The notes under the pieces are model-generated. The model searched no databases, was not told the origin of the DNA, and saw only the letters and a list, made by a program, of their open reading frames with translations. From contig JAFTDW010000042.1 of assembly GCA_017454015.1 (NCBI GenBank), positions 23,647 to 87,646 on the forward strand: DNA of 64,000 nucleotides, in the 5' to 3' direction. This DNA comes from Bacteroidales bacterium. Its GTDB lineage: Bacteria; Bacteroidota; Bacteroidia; Bacteroidales; P3. Positions 9,117-17,508 of this stretch are shown in pieces (the stretch's first letter is position 1; each line of letters begins with the position of its first letter). A program made the position numbers and the translations under genes.

Positions 9117-9145
9117 GGGGAACAGGTGTTTTGTGCCTGTTCCCC
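9117..9145 (-). terminator. Hairpin between rpsP and rimM
   Basis: A 10-base perfect stem (9117-9126 with 9136-9145, GGGGAACAGG) and nine-base loop. On the minus strand it is followed by a weak ATTTTA stretch. It may terminate or attenuate the rpsP transcript before rimM. Confidence 0.6.
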
Positions 9146-9297
9146 AATCCACAAAAAATATTAGTTATGAATAGAACTTTCTGTTTCTTTGTGGTGTGAG
9201 TGTTTTGACGAGTGAGGGCAGTGGTGCCCGTTATTCGCTGTCTATTTTTTTTGAAAATCAAAGGTGCTCATGACCTTTGGTTAGTAGTTGATAGTGT

Positions 9298-9852
9298 TTA
9301 CTCTGCAGCGGGAGCTTCGGCGGCTTCAGTGGCTTCTGCGGCCGGTGCTTCGGCAGTAGCCTCGGTGTTGGCGGCGGCAGCTGCTTCGGCGGCAGCCTGA
9401 CGTTTGGCGGCGAGAGCGGCGGCCTTGGTCTCGTTGACCTTCTTCTCGGCCTCGAGGCGGGCTTTGCGCTCATTGCGCTGTTCGTTCTCTTTCTCGCTCT
9501 TCTTGTTGGCTATCTTGGCCTCTTTGGCCTTGAGCCATTCGTCGAACTTCACATCGGCCTGTTCCTGGCTCAACGCGCCTTTGGTAACACCTATCTGGAG
9601 GTGATGTTTCAGCATGGCACCCTTGTAGGAGAGTATCCTACGTGCTGTGGTGCTGGGCTGTGCTCCGTTGCCAAGCCATTCCACTGCTTTGTCGAGGTTG
9701 AGGTTGATTTCGGCAGGATTGGTCATGGGATTGTAGGTGCCAAGCTTCTCGATGAACCTTCCGTCTCGTGGTGCACGACCATCCGCAACAACGATATGGT
9801 AGAAGGGTTGATTCTTTTTACCATGACGCTGTAATCTAATTCTTGCAGGCAT
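9298..9852 (-). CDS. rpsP: 30S ribosomal protein S16 with long C-terminal tail
   Basis: 184 residues. The first 80 or so are canonical S16 ([20 protein letters not shown] at the start, then [12 protein letters not shown] and [12 protein letters not shown]). From about residue 110 the protein continues as a charged, Lys/Glu/Arg-rich helix followed by an Ala/Glu/Thr low-complexity tail ending EAPAAE. Extended S16 proteins are known in Bacteroidota; other bacteria have about 80-90 residues. Its promoter is 55 bases upstream. Confidence 0.95.
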   Translation of the reverse strand: MPARIRLQRHGKKNQPFYHIVVADGRAPRDGRFIEKLGTYNPMTNPAEINLNLDKAVEWLGNGAQPSTTARRILSYKGAMLKHHLQIGVTKGALSQEQADVKFDEWLKAKEAKIANKKSEKENEQRNERKARLEAEKKVNETKAAALAAKRQAAAEAAAAANTEATAEAPAAEATEAAEAPAAE

Positions 9853-9906
9853 AATTGTTTGTTTTAATGTTGGTTATTGTATTTTGCCCTTCTCGAAAAG
9901 GGTTTG

Positions 9907-9914
9907 CAAAGTTA
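9907..9914 (-). promoter_or_regulatory. Bacteroidota -7 element of rpsP
   Basis: Minus-strand TAACTTTG, an exact TAnnTTTG. A TTG (rather than TTTG) lies about 20 bases upstream. It is 54 bases before the rpsP start. Confidence 0.6.
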
Positions 9915-10015
9915 CGACTTTTTTTTCAGACTAACAATTTTTTTGCGTTTTTTGTTTGCTCAATTGTTATTAACTAACTGTATGTTAGTTGTCTGGGTGT
10001 AGGTTGGTTTAATGG

Positions 10016-12520
10016 TTAGCGTTTGACGACAATCTTGGCTATGGTGTTGCCGGAGCGGGCGAAGTAGACGCCGGAAGCGAGATGCGAGAGGTTGGCAGTG
10101 GCTTCGCCGTTGACAGAGGCGATGGTGAGCATGGCATGGCCGTTCATGTCGTAGATAGTCACGTCGGTGGTGACACCGCTGATATGTATGATGTCGCTGG
10201 CGGGGTTGGGATAGGTGGCCAACGCTGCGGTTGCAGGCTGTTCTATGCCGAGGTTCTTGAACTCGTAGGCGCCTATCTCTATGCGTCCGTTTTGCACGCG
10301 GTCGTTGCCAGCAAAGTCGGTGGTGGAGATTCCGGTCACCGAGGGGTCGCCGGTGTTGTAGCAGGGCGACTGGGCGTCGGCAAGCTGCCAGTTGGCGTCG
10401 GAGTAGTCAATGCCCTGTGTGGTGGTGGGCTGCATGAAGTGCGGACCTGTGGCATCCATGTTGCCGGAGGCGAGGGCTACGTTGCCGGTGCCCGACGGGG
10501 CGCTGCCCATCACGGCGCAATAGCTAATGGTTCCGTTGCCGGAAGTTTGGGTGGTGTTGTTCCAGATGATGCAGTTGCGAAGGGTGGTGCCGGAGGTGAG
10601 GGTTATGCCGGTGCCGTTGTTGCACACTATGTTGCAGCCCGTGTATGTGCCACCCGAGGTGCACTGCACGCCCTTGCCGTCGTTGTTGTTGATGATGCAG
10701 TTCTCCGCTGTGCCGTTCTTGGCGTAGAGGGCGCTGCCACCTGTCGTGTTGCTCACTCTGACGTTGAGCATGTTGGACTCGTCGAGATACACACCTGCGC
10801 CGCCCGACGAGGTGCCAGTGCAGTTGGTGACCACGCAGTTGCTGAGTGTGGAGCCGCCTTTAAGGTATGCGCCGGCGCCGTAGCCTGAGGTCAGTTTGCC
10901 GTTGCGGATGGTGAAGCCGTCGAGGGTGATGGGTTTGGAGAGTTTGTAAGCGTAGAATACACGCAACTTGTTGCTGCCGTCGAGGTAAGTGGAGTTCTGT
11001 TCGGGGTTGCGGCTGTCGAGGTCGCTCTCATTTCCCAGGAAACCACCGTATACCTTGACGCCGTTGCCGGTTTGGGTTGAGCCGTTCTCAATGGTGCTGA
11101 ATGCCGATGTTACGCCGAGCCACACGTTGGTGTCGCCATAGTAGAAGCCTTTCTTCACCCATATTTCACCTTTGGAGTACATGCAGCAGGCTTGTATGGC
11201 GTCGGAGAGGTTGGGACTGCCCTTGGCCCATGTGGAGCCGTCGTAGTTCCTGCCGCTGGAGGCCGACGAGGAGATGTAGTAGCGTTCAGGTCCGTTGATA
11301 GTGTTGGACAGGTATGAGGGCTCTATGTTGTAGACGCATTCCTGACGGTATCCAAAGCCGCCAAGCGGGGGTGTGACACCCGACATAATCCAGTAGTTGC
11401 CGTTGGAGCGTCCGTTCCAGCCCCAGTTGATGTGCCACACAAGGCCGTAGGTGGAGTTCATCTTGAAGCCGTCGACTACGTAGGCATGGCCTTCGGTGTA
11501 GGCTGCGTTATAGCCTGCGTAGAGTATGGGGCGGCGGTTGGTGATCTCGCGGCGCACCCACGATTTCCATTTGTCCCAGCCGGCGGTGGTGGTGGAGTCT
11601 AGGCCTACTTGTTTGAATTTGGCGCGGAAGTATCCCATGTGGATGAGACCCTGTGCTGCGTTGTTGAGGTGGGCACCGCTGCCGCCGCTGTAGTTACGTC
11701 CGGCGAAGTTCATCTGGCAGAGCACGCTGACATGGTAGCAGAGGCGAGAAATCTGTGAGCGAGTTGACTGGGTCACTTCGGCGGGCATCTGGCTGTAGAT
11801 GTAGGAGGCGCTGTCGTACGATACACGCAGGTTGCCGTAGCTGCGCTCGTTGTACTGGAAGTAACCGAAGCCGCGGGAGGGGTATTCGTGGTAGCGTATT
11901 ATCTGCGAGAGGGCAGTGGAGACGCAGCCAACCACGGCGTGGCCGCCAGAACACTCTGCGGTGTTCGTTGTTGCAGAGCCGTTGTAGGTGGGACACATGT
12001 CGTTGTAGCCTTGGCCTTGTCCCCACTTGGTGGTGCAGAGGGAGTCGGTGTAGGCTTTGGCCTTGAGGGGCTCGTAGTATTTGAGGTCGTCGTTGAGCAG
12101 GGCGTCCCATTGTTCCATGGCTCCGTTGACATCCCAGTAGTTGTTGCCCCAGAGGTTTTTCTCGATGATTACGCTGAGGTCTTGGCGCATCCAGTCGAGC
12201 CACATCTGTACTGCGGGCGGCACATCGGCGGGGTCGAAGGCACCGTTGGGGCTGTAGGCTATGACGGGTATGCAGCGGTCGTCGGCGGTGGCGATGACGA
12301 ATGAGTTGTTGTCGACGTTGAAGATGTAGTAGCTGGTTATGCCGTTGGCGGCCACAGCGGTCTGCACGAGAGTGAGCTGGCAGTCTGCGTTGCGGTCGTA
12401 AAGGCCAATCAGGTGGTTGCGGGCTGCTTTCTGAGCCTGTGTCGGGGTTACACTCTTGGCCGAGACAGCGCCAATGCCAAGCAGCAGGGCGCTAAGAAGT
12501 AGTACTTTTTTGAGTTTCAT
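10016..12520 (-). CDS. Secreted C10-family (streptopain/interpain-like) cysteine peptidase with beta-helix and T9SS sorting domain
   Basis: 834 residues. The signal peptide is residues 1-21 (cleavage near VSA). An inhibitory prodomain (about 22-150) precedes the C10 catalytic core, with nucleophile C199 in GHAVVGCVSTALSQII and catalytic H345 in EGHAYVVDGF, followed by HINWGWNG. From about 430 to 740 come repeated short beta-strands with Asn/Gly/Thr turns (LDGFTIRNG, LSNCVVTNC), typical of a right-handed parallel beta-helix. The last 70 residues begin YPNPASDIIHISG and end KIVVKR, the type A T9SS sorting signal. It is therefore expected to be secreted through the T9SS to the cell surface or medium. 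The peptidase plus beta-helix arrangement is unusual among C10 enzymes such as interpain. The gene is 4 bases past the upstream dehydrogenase gene. Confidence 0.88.
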   Translation of the reverse strand: MKLKKVLLLSALLLGIGAVSAKSVTPTQAQKAARNHLIGLYDRNADCQLTLVQTAVAANGITSYYIFNVDNNSFVIATADDRCIPVIAYSPNGAFDPADVPPAVQMWLDWMRQDLSVIIEKNLWGNNYWDVNGAMEQWDALLNDDLKYYEPLKAKAYTDSLCTTKWGQGQGYNDMCPTYNGSATTNTAECSGGHAVVGCVSTALSQIIRYHEYPSRGFGYFQYNERSYGNLRVSYDSASYIYSQMPAEVTQSTRSQISRLCYHVSVLCQMNFAGRNYSGGSGAHLNNAAQGLIHMGYFRAKFKQVGLDSTTTAGWDKWKSWVRREITNRRPILYAGYNAAYTEGHAYVVDGFKMNSTYGLVWHINWGWNGRSNGNYWIMSGVTPPLGGFGYRQECVYNIEPSYLSNTINGPERYYISSSASSGRNYDGSTWAKGSPNLSDAIQACCMYSKGEIWVKKGFYYGDTNVWLGVTSAFSTIENGSTQTGNGVKVYGGFLGNESDLDSRNPEQNSTYLDGSNKLRVFYAYKLSKPITLDGFTIRNGKLTSGYGAGAYLKGGSTLSNCVVTNCTGTSSGGAGVYLDESNMLNVRVSNTTGGSALYAKNGTAENCIINNNDGKGVQCTSGGTYTGCNIVCNNGTGITLTSGTTLRNCIIWNNTTQTSGNGTISYCAVMGSAPSGTGNVALASGNMDATGPHFMQPTTTQGIDYSDANWQLADAQSPCYNTGDPSVTGISTTDFAGNDRVQNGRIEIGAYEFKNLGIEQPATAALATYPNPASDIIHISGVTTDVTIYDMNGHAMLTIASVNGEATANLSHLASGVYFARSGNTIAKIVVKR

Positions 12521-12524
12521 AGGT

Positions 12525-13469
12525 TTATTGTTGTTTTGAGTTATCTATAAATTGTCTTACATTATTCATTACAATGTCTGCACGTGCTGCGAAAGCCTCT
12601 GTTGTGGCATATCCTATGTGCGGCAGCATTATGCAGTTGGGTGCGTTGAAGAGAGGGTGAGAGGGTGGGAGAGGTGGCTCCTGCTCGTACACGTCGACAG
12701 CGGCGCCTGCGAGCTTTCTGTTTTTCAGTGCTTCGGCGAGAGCGGGTATGTCCACCACGTTGCCGCGGGCCGTATTGACAAGCAGAGCCGTTGGTTTGAG
12801 CAGCGACAGGCGGTGGCTGTCTATGAGGTGGTGTGTCTCTTGGTTGAGGGGCAGGTGGAGTGTCAGTATGTCGCAGAGGGGCAGCATGGTGTCGAGCGGC
12901 ATGTATTTTATGCCGAGGGCTGTGGCTTCAGTGCGCTGCGTGCGACTGTAGGCTATCAGGTTGCAGCCGAAAGCCTTGAGCAGCCGTGCCGTGGCGCAGC
13001 CTATGGCGCCGGTGCCTACAATGCCTACCGTCTTGCCGCGCAGCTCGCTGCCTGCATAGGTGCCGCGGCTGCCACTTTGGCGGGTGACGCTGTTGAATGG
13101 GGTGACCTGCCGCAGAAGGTCGAGCATGAGAGCCACGGTGAGTTCGCTGACGGCTGTGGTGGAGTATCCTGCGGCGTTTTTCACCACAATGCCATTGCGT
13201 TGGCAGTAGTCAAGGTCAACGTGGTCAAGGCCGGTAAAGGCGATGCTGAGCATTTTGAGGTTGCGGCATTGGGAGAGGGTGTCGGCGGACAGTTTGATGT
13301 TGGATACAACGACGATGTCGGCATCCCGCATCCGCTCCGCCAATACTTGTGGGTCTTCGTTGCGGTCGGTATGGAAAGTGAAGTTATGACCGGAGGCCTC
13401 AAATTCCGATTTGAGGCTGGCAAAAGTGCTTTCGCTAATGCCAAGGGGTTCTACTACTGCTATCTTCAT
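12525..13469 (-). CDS. D-isomer-specific 2-hydroxyacid dehydrogenase
   Basis: 314 residues, NAD-dependent. The Rossmann motif GIVGTGAIGCATA is near 145-157, substrate/NAD Arg is in NTARGNVVD, the catalytic Glu is within YEQEPPLP, and the catalytic His is in LPHIGYATTEA. Length matches glycerate, hydroxypyruvate or lactate dehydrogenase subgroups; there is no ACT domain, so it is not a regulated full-length SerA. Substrate cannot be chosen from sequence alone. It is transcribed ahead of, and nearly abutting, the C10 peptidase gene, with no obvious functional link. Confidence 0.87.
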   Translation of the reverse strand: MKIAVVEPLGISESTFASLKSEFEASGHNFTFHTDRNEDPQVLAERMRDADIVVVSNIKLSADTLSQCRNLKMLSIAFTGLDHVDLDYCQRNGIVVKNAAGYSTTAVSELTVALMLDLLRQVTPFNSVTRQSGSRGTYAGSELRGKTVGIVGTGAIGCATARLLKAFGCNLIAYSRTQRTEATALGIKYMPLDTMLPLCDILTLHLPLNQETHHLIDSHRLSLLKPTALLVNTARGNVVDIPALAEALKNRKLAGAAVDVYEQEPPLPPSHPLFNAPNCIMLPHIGYATTEAFAARADIVMNNVRQFIDNSKQQ

Positions 13470-13574
13470 AAGGAAAACAATAACGCGGATGTTGTATGTT
13501 TAATTGTATTCCGTGTATTTGTTTAATTGTAATTAACACATCGGGAGTCTCGCCATAGTGACCGTAGGGTTTTG

Positions 13575-14147
13575 TTAGCGTCTCTTTTTTACAGAAAATC
13601 CAAAGCCCCCGAGTTTTTCGCCGAGGGTGTAGTATTTGCCGTGGGAGTAGGCTATGGGTTCGGTGTGGTTGAGCTGGAAGGCGCCTGTAGTGTGGTCGAT
13701 GTATTTCTCGTCGGCGTTGATAGCCACTACATTGGCGATAAACATGTCGTGAGAGCCGAGCTCTTTCACTTCGCACACTTTGCACTCGATGTTGAGGGGC
13801 GATTCGGCTATGAGGGGCGCTTTAAGCATTTGAGCCGGAGCGGGTGTGAGGTGGAGTGCGGCGAATTTGTTCACGTCGCGTCCGGATTTCACGCCGCACC
13901 AGTCGGTGGCGTAGGCCAGGGCGTGAGTGGTTAGGTTGATGACGAACTCGCCGCTGTCGGCTATCAAGCGGTATGAGTGGCGCTGTTTGCGTATGGATAT
14001 ATAGCACATTGGCGGGTCGGAACACAGAGTTCCCGTCCACGCCACTGTGATAATATTGTAATTGTTGGGGTTGTCGCCGCAGCTTACCATAACGGCGGGC
14101 AGCGGGTAAAGCAGGTTGCCAGGTTTGAAAGCTACTTTTGTTGCCAC
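13575..14147 (-). CDS. Flavin reductase-like (FMN-binding split-barrel) protein
   Basis: 190 residues. The fold signature is visible as PAVMVSCGDNPNNYNIITVAWTG near the N-terminus, then CYISIRKQRHSYRLIADSGEFVINL. These are the FMN-phosphate and isoalloxazine contact regions of the flavin-reductase split barrel. It probably reduces FMN with NAD(P)H or is a flavoprotein of unknown substrate. The start is GTG 14147-14145, which overlaps the dnaA stop codon by one base (TAGTG), implying translational coupling to dnaA. Confidence 0.85.
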   Translation of the reverse strand: MATKVAFKPGNLLYPLPAVMVSCGDNPNNYNIITVAWTGTLCSDPPMCYISIRKQRHSYRLIADSGEFVINLTTHALAYATDWCGVKSGRDVNKFAALHLTPAPAQMLKAPLIAESPLNIECKVCEVKELGSHDMFIANVVAINADEKYIDHTTGAFQLNHTEPIAYSHGKYYTLGEKLGGFGFSVKKRR

Positions 14148-15601
14148 TATTCTTTAAAGCGTTTCTCAAGGTCGTCCACCCAATAGCGGAATTGCTTGTC
14201 GGTCTCGGCGAGGTTGCTCACCGTCTTGCAGGCATGGAGCACTGTTGCGTGGTCCTTGTTGCCGCACTGGAGTCCGATGACGGCAAGCGAGGCCTTGGTC
14301 ATCTTCTTGGCGAAGTACATGGTAAGCTGGCGGGCCTGGACTATTTCGCGCTTGCGGGTACGCGACTGGATGCTGTCGACGGGCAGGTTGAAGTAGTCGC
14401 ACACCACTTTCTGGATATAATCGATGGTGATTTCGCGCGAGGTGCTTTTGACAAACTTGTCGACCATCTGCTTTGCGAGGTCGAGGGTTATCTGTTTGCG
14501 GTTGAGCGACGACTGGGCAATTAGCGAGACCAGTGCTCCTTCGAGTTCGCGCACATTGGTGTTGATGTTGTAGGCTATGTATTCTATGACGTTCTCGGGC
14601 ATCTCGATACCGTCGCTGGCCAGTTTTTGTTTGAGGATGGCCATGCGGGTGTCGACATCGGGCACCTGGAGGTCGGCGGCGAGACCCCATTTGAGGCGGG
14701 AGATAAGGCGCGGTTCCAGTCCGCTGAGTTCCGACGGGGCTTTGTCGCTGGTTATTATTATTTGTTTCTTTTGCTGGTGGAGGTGGTTGAATATCTGGAA
14801 GAAGGCTTCTTGGGTTTTGGATGCCTTGTTGGCCCAGAACTGGATGTCGTCGACGATAAGCACATCCACGAGGGTGTAGTAGTTGATAAAGTCGTTGGTG
14901 GAGCCGGTGCGTCCTGCCTCCATGTACTGTTGCAGGAATCGCTCGGAGGTTACATATAGTACTGTGAGTTTGGGGTGGATCTCTTTGGTCTTCATGCCAA
15001 TGGCGTTGGCAAGGTGGGTTTTGCCAAGTCCTACGCCGCCGTAGAGCATGAGGGGGTTGAACGCGGTTCGGCCCGGGTCTTTGGCCACGGCAAAGCCGGC
15101 GGAGCGCGCCAAGCGGTTGCACTCACCTTCCACGAAGTTGTCAAGGGTGTATGCGCTGTTGAGCTGCGACTCTATCTTGACTTTCTGGATGCCCGGGATG
15201 ATAAGTGGGTTGGGAATGTGCTTGTCGTTGTCGTTGTTGATGTTGAACGGCATCTCTTTGGGCTTGTTGTCGGTTGGTTGTTTGGAGCCCCACGGCAGGG
15301 TTGTTGTGATGGGTTTGTCGCTTATGCCGCCGCCGTCGACCACTATGCTGTAGCGCAGCATGCCTTTGGGGCCTAGTTCGTAGCGGATAGTGCGTCTGAG
15401 GAGGTTTACATAGTGTTCTTCGAGCCACTCATAGAAAAACTCGCTGGGGACTTGGATGATAAGGGTGTTGTCTTCAAGTTGGATGGGTACGATGGGCTCA
15501 AACCATTCTTTATATATTTGTTCGTTGCTTTTGCCTAAGGTCTCTTTGATAGTTTTAAGGCAATTTGCCCACACTGTTTTGTAGTCTTTTGCTGTCGCCA
15601 T
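14147..15601 (-). CDS. dnaA: Chromosomal replication initiator protein DnaA
   Basis: 484 residues. Domain I (about 1-85, KDYKTVWANCLKTIKETLG onward) is for DnaB/self contacts, followed by a variable linker. AAA+ domain III has Walker A GGVGLGKTH near 190, Walker B VLIVDDIQF and the arginine-finger region. Domain IV carries the helix-turn-helix DnaA-box-binding signature KDHATVLHACKTV. ATG 15601-15599 is preferred over a TTG two codons upstream. It is preceded by a 449-base AT-rich leader. It is downstream of recF and a DciA-like gene on the same strand, forming a replication cluster. Confidence 0.97.
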   Translation of the reverse strand: MATAKDYKTVWANCLKTIKETLGKSNEQIYKEWFEPIVPIQLEDNTLIIQVPSEFFYEWLEEHYVNLLRRTIRYELGPKGMLRYSIVVDGGGISDKPITTTLPWGSKQPTDNKPKEMPFNINNDNDKHIPNPLIIPGIQKVKIESQLNSAYTLDNFVEGECNRLARSAGFAVAKDPGRTAFNPLMLYGGVGLGKTHLANAIGMKTKEIHPKLTVLYVTSERFLQQYMEAGRTGSTNDFINYYTLVDVLIVDDIQFWANKASKTQEAFFQIFNHLHQQKKQIIITSDKAPSELSGLEPRLISRLKWGLAADLQVPDVDTRMAILKQKLASDGIEMPENVIEYIAYNINTNVRELEGALVSLIAQSSLNRKQITLDLAKQMVDKFVKSTSREITIDYIQKVVCDYFNLPVDSIQSRTRKREIVQARQLTMYFAKKMTKASLAVIGLQCGNKDHATVLHACKTVSNLAETDKQFRYWVDDLEKRFKE

Positions 15602-16050
15602 TACCAATTTGTGCTTGATTTATTAGAGTTTATGTAATGTATTGTGTTTTGTTTTCGACTATGCAAAAGTGCAAATAATATAACAGAGGGAGGTGAAAAA
15701 AAAAATTTGGTGGTTTGCGTTTTTTTTTGTAAAGCTATAGCGACTTGCGGGTGGTTGGTAATGGCGTATTCTTACAACGGTTTGTAAAATAGTTTTTTGA
15801 GTTGTTTGGCGTCTTTTGGAGCGGAATATATTATTTTTTTTTGTTTTTTGCAAATCTAAAGTTCAAAAAGTGCTTTTTTTTGATTTTTTTTGAGTGAAAA
15901 TTGGCAAAATACTGATTGTATTTTGGTTGTATTGGTAGTGCTTTTCTATTATGTTGATGTTTATGATGTTGTGTAAAGTATTGTCAATCTGATACTAATG
16001 GATGTCTATTTTTTGTAAGGAACGTTGTTTCATTGTTTTGTGGAGCATCG
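15602..16050. other. AT-rich intergenic region upstream of dnaA
   Basis: 449 bases rich in T-runs on the plus strand, with no gene. On the minus strand TAGATTTG (15851-15858) matches the TAnnTTTG -7 box and could drive dnaA with a leader of about 240 bases. I searched by eye for DnaA-box-like TTATNCACA clusters and found none, so I do not call it an origin. Confidence 0.5.
15851..15858 (-). promoter_or_regulatory. Candidate -7 element for dnaA
   Basis: Minus-strand TAGATTTG matches TAnnTTTG. It is 250 bases upstream of the dnaA start within an AT-rich leader. No convincing -33 TTTG at the standard distance. Confidence 0.4.
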
Positions 16051-16341
16051 CTATAGAAAGATGATTTTTTTCACAGAGCCATGTTTGATTTGTTGGTTTA
16101 TTTTTTCCGCGAGGCTGTTTTTTTTATAGGAGAGTTCGTTTTTCATGGCAGGGGATGCTATTTTCAGATAGAGGGTGCTGTCGTGGAATTCGATAGAGAG
16201 TGTGAGTTTGTTAATCATGTCGCCTACAATGTTTTGATAGGCTTGTTTTACTTCCAGGGCGTCGGCTTGTTCGGTCATGTCGAGGTTTTGCAAGACGCGG
16301 CGTAGCAGGTCGTTGAGTGTATGTTCGTTGGAATAGCCCAT
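16051..16341 (-). CDS. DUF721/DciA-like protein (putative replicative helicase operator)
   Basis: 96 residues. The N-terminal helical part (HTLNDLLRRVLQNLDMTEQADALEV) and the segment with IVGDMINKLTLSIEFHDSTLYLKIASPAMKNELSYKK match the DUF721 pattern. Family members called DciA recruit or operate the replicative helicase DnaB in bacteria lacking DnaC. Position supports this: it is 6 bases after recF and upstream of dnaA. Only the DUF721-like core is present, with no long extension. Confidence 0.8.
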   Translation of the reverse strand: MGYSNEHTLNDLLRRVLQNLDMTEQADALEVKQAYQNIVGDMINKLTLSIEFHDSTLYLKIASPAMKNELSYKKNSLAEKINQQIKHGSVKKIIFL

Positions 16342-16347
16342 GTCGAC

Positions 16348-17466
16348 TTAATTTAGGGTGTTGTTTTCAACGGAGAAGATTAGGTGCTGCAGGTGAGGTG
16401 CTTCTCCGAAGATGGCTTCCACGCGTCCGGGCTGTGTGTCGGTGATAAACACTTGTCCGAAGTGGTCGCTACCTACGAGCAGCAGCAGTTGTTTCACGCG
16501 CTGCATGTCGAGTTTGTCGAATATGTCGTCGAGCAGCAGTATAGGAGCTGTACCGCAGAGCTGTTTTATGTATTCAAACTGTGCGAGTTTGAGGGAGAGC
16601 ACGAAGGTTTTCTGCTGGCCTTGGGAGGCGAATTTCTTGGCGTTGAACTGGCCGATGTATAGTATGAGGTCGTCGCGGTGCGGCCCGATGGTTGTGTAGA
16701 GTGCCGTGGCGTCTCTTTGGTGGTTGAGGGTGATTTGCGGCAGCAGGGGAGTGTCGTCGTCGGTTGTCGGCGCGTATTTAATGGAGGGCGACTCGCTGTC
16801 GCCTGCGATCATCTTATAATAATATATGAATAGGGGGGCAAATTCGTTGAGGAAGTTTTTGCGCGCGGTGAGCAGTTGTTCGCCGTAGTGTGCGAGTTGT
16901 TCGTCCCACAGGCTGATTTCTTTCTCGTCGAAGTAGCGGTTATCGAAGAATTTTTTGAGCAGGTGGTTGCGTTGGTCGAGGATGCGGATGTAGGTGAGGA
17001 GGTTCTTCAGGTATTCGGTGTTGGTTTGGGAGAGCACCCCGTCTATGAATTTGCGGCGTATCTCGCTGCCTCCGGTTATTATAGACTGGTCGGCTGGCGA
17101 GACCATGACGAGGGGTATGCGCCCTATGTGTTCGGAGATGGATTTGCAGGCGGCTTTGTTCCAGCGTATCTGTTTTGACGTGTTGCGTTTTTGAATGCAG
17201 CTCACGGTGGCCTGCTGCCCGTTTTGAGCCGCGTCGAAGGTGGCGTAGCGTCCGTGGATGGCGAAGAACTCCTGTCCGATGCGTATGTTTTGGGTGTCGA
17301 TGGGGTTGAAGAAGCTTTTGCAGAACGAGAGGTAATATATGGCGTCGAGCAGGTTGGTTTTTCCCACGCCGTTGTTGCCGACGAAGCAGTTGATGTTTGG
17401 GCAGAAGTCGACATCGAGGTCGGCGTAGTTTTTGAAGTTGGTGAGTTTAAGGTTTTCGAGGTGCAT
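16348..17466 (-). CDS. recF: DNA replication and repair protein RecF
   Basis: 372 residues. SMC-like ATPase with Walker A GNNGVGKTN at 30-38 and the typical start MHLENLKLTNFKNY. The ABC-type signature region lies around FVLSLKLAQFEYI and Walker B is ILLLDDIFDKLD. RecF loads RecA at ssDNA gaps together with RecO and RecR. The gene is followed after 6 bases by the DciA-like gene, and the two are almost certainly cotranscribed. Confidence 0.95.
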   Translation of the reverse strand: MHLENLKLTNFKNYADLDVDFCPNINCFVGNNGVGKTNLLDAIYYLSFCKSFFNPIDTQNIRIGQEFFAIHGRYATFDAAQNGQQATVSCIQKRNTSKQIRWNKAACKSISEHIGRIPLVMVSPADQSIITGGSEIRRKFIDGVLSQTNTEYLKNLLTYIRILDQRNHLLKKFFDNRYFDEKEISLWDEQLAHYGEQLLTARKNFLNEFAPLFIYYYKMIAGDSESPSIKYAPTTDDDTPLLPQITLNHQRDATALYTTIGPHRDDLILYIGQFNAKKFASQGQQKTFVLSLKLAQFEYIKQLCGTAPILLLDDIFDKLDMQRVKQLLLLVGSDHFGQVFITDTQPGRVEAIFGEAPHLQHLIFSVENNTLN

Positions 17467-17508
17467 GATGTTTATGTGTAGGTTATTGGCTAAGATATGC
17501 CGGTGTTT

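Noticed and set aside
15602-16050. Replication origin next to dnaA
   Set aside because: No cluster of DnaA-box-like sequences was found by eye; AT-richness and T-runs alone are insufficient.
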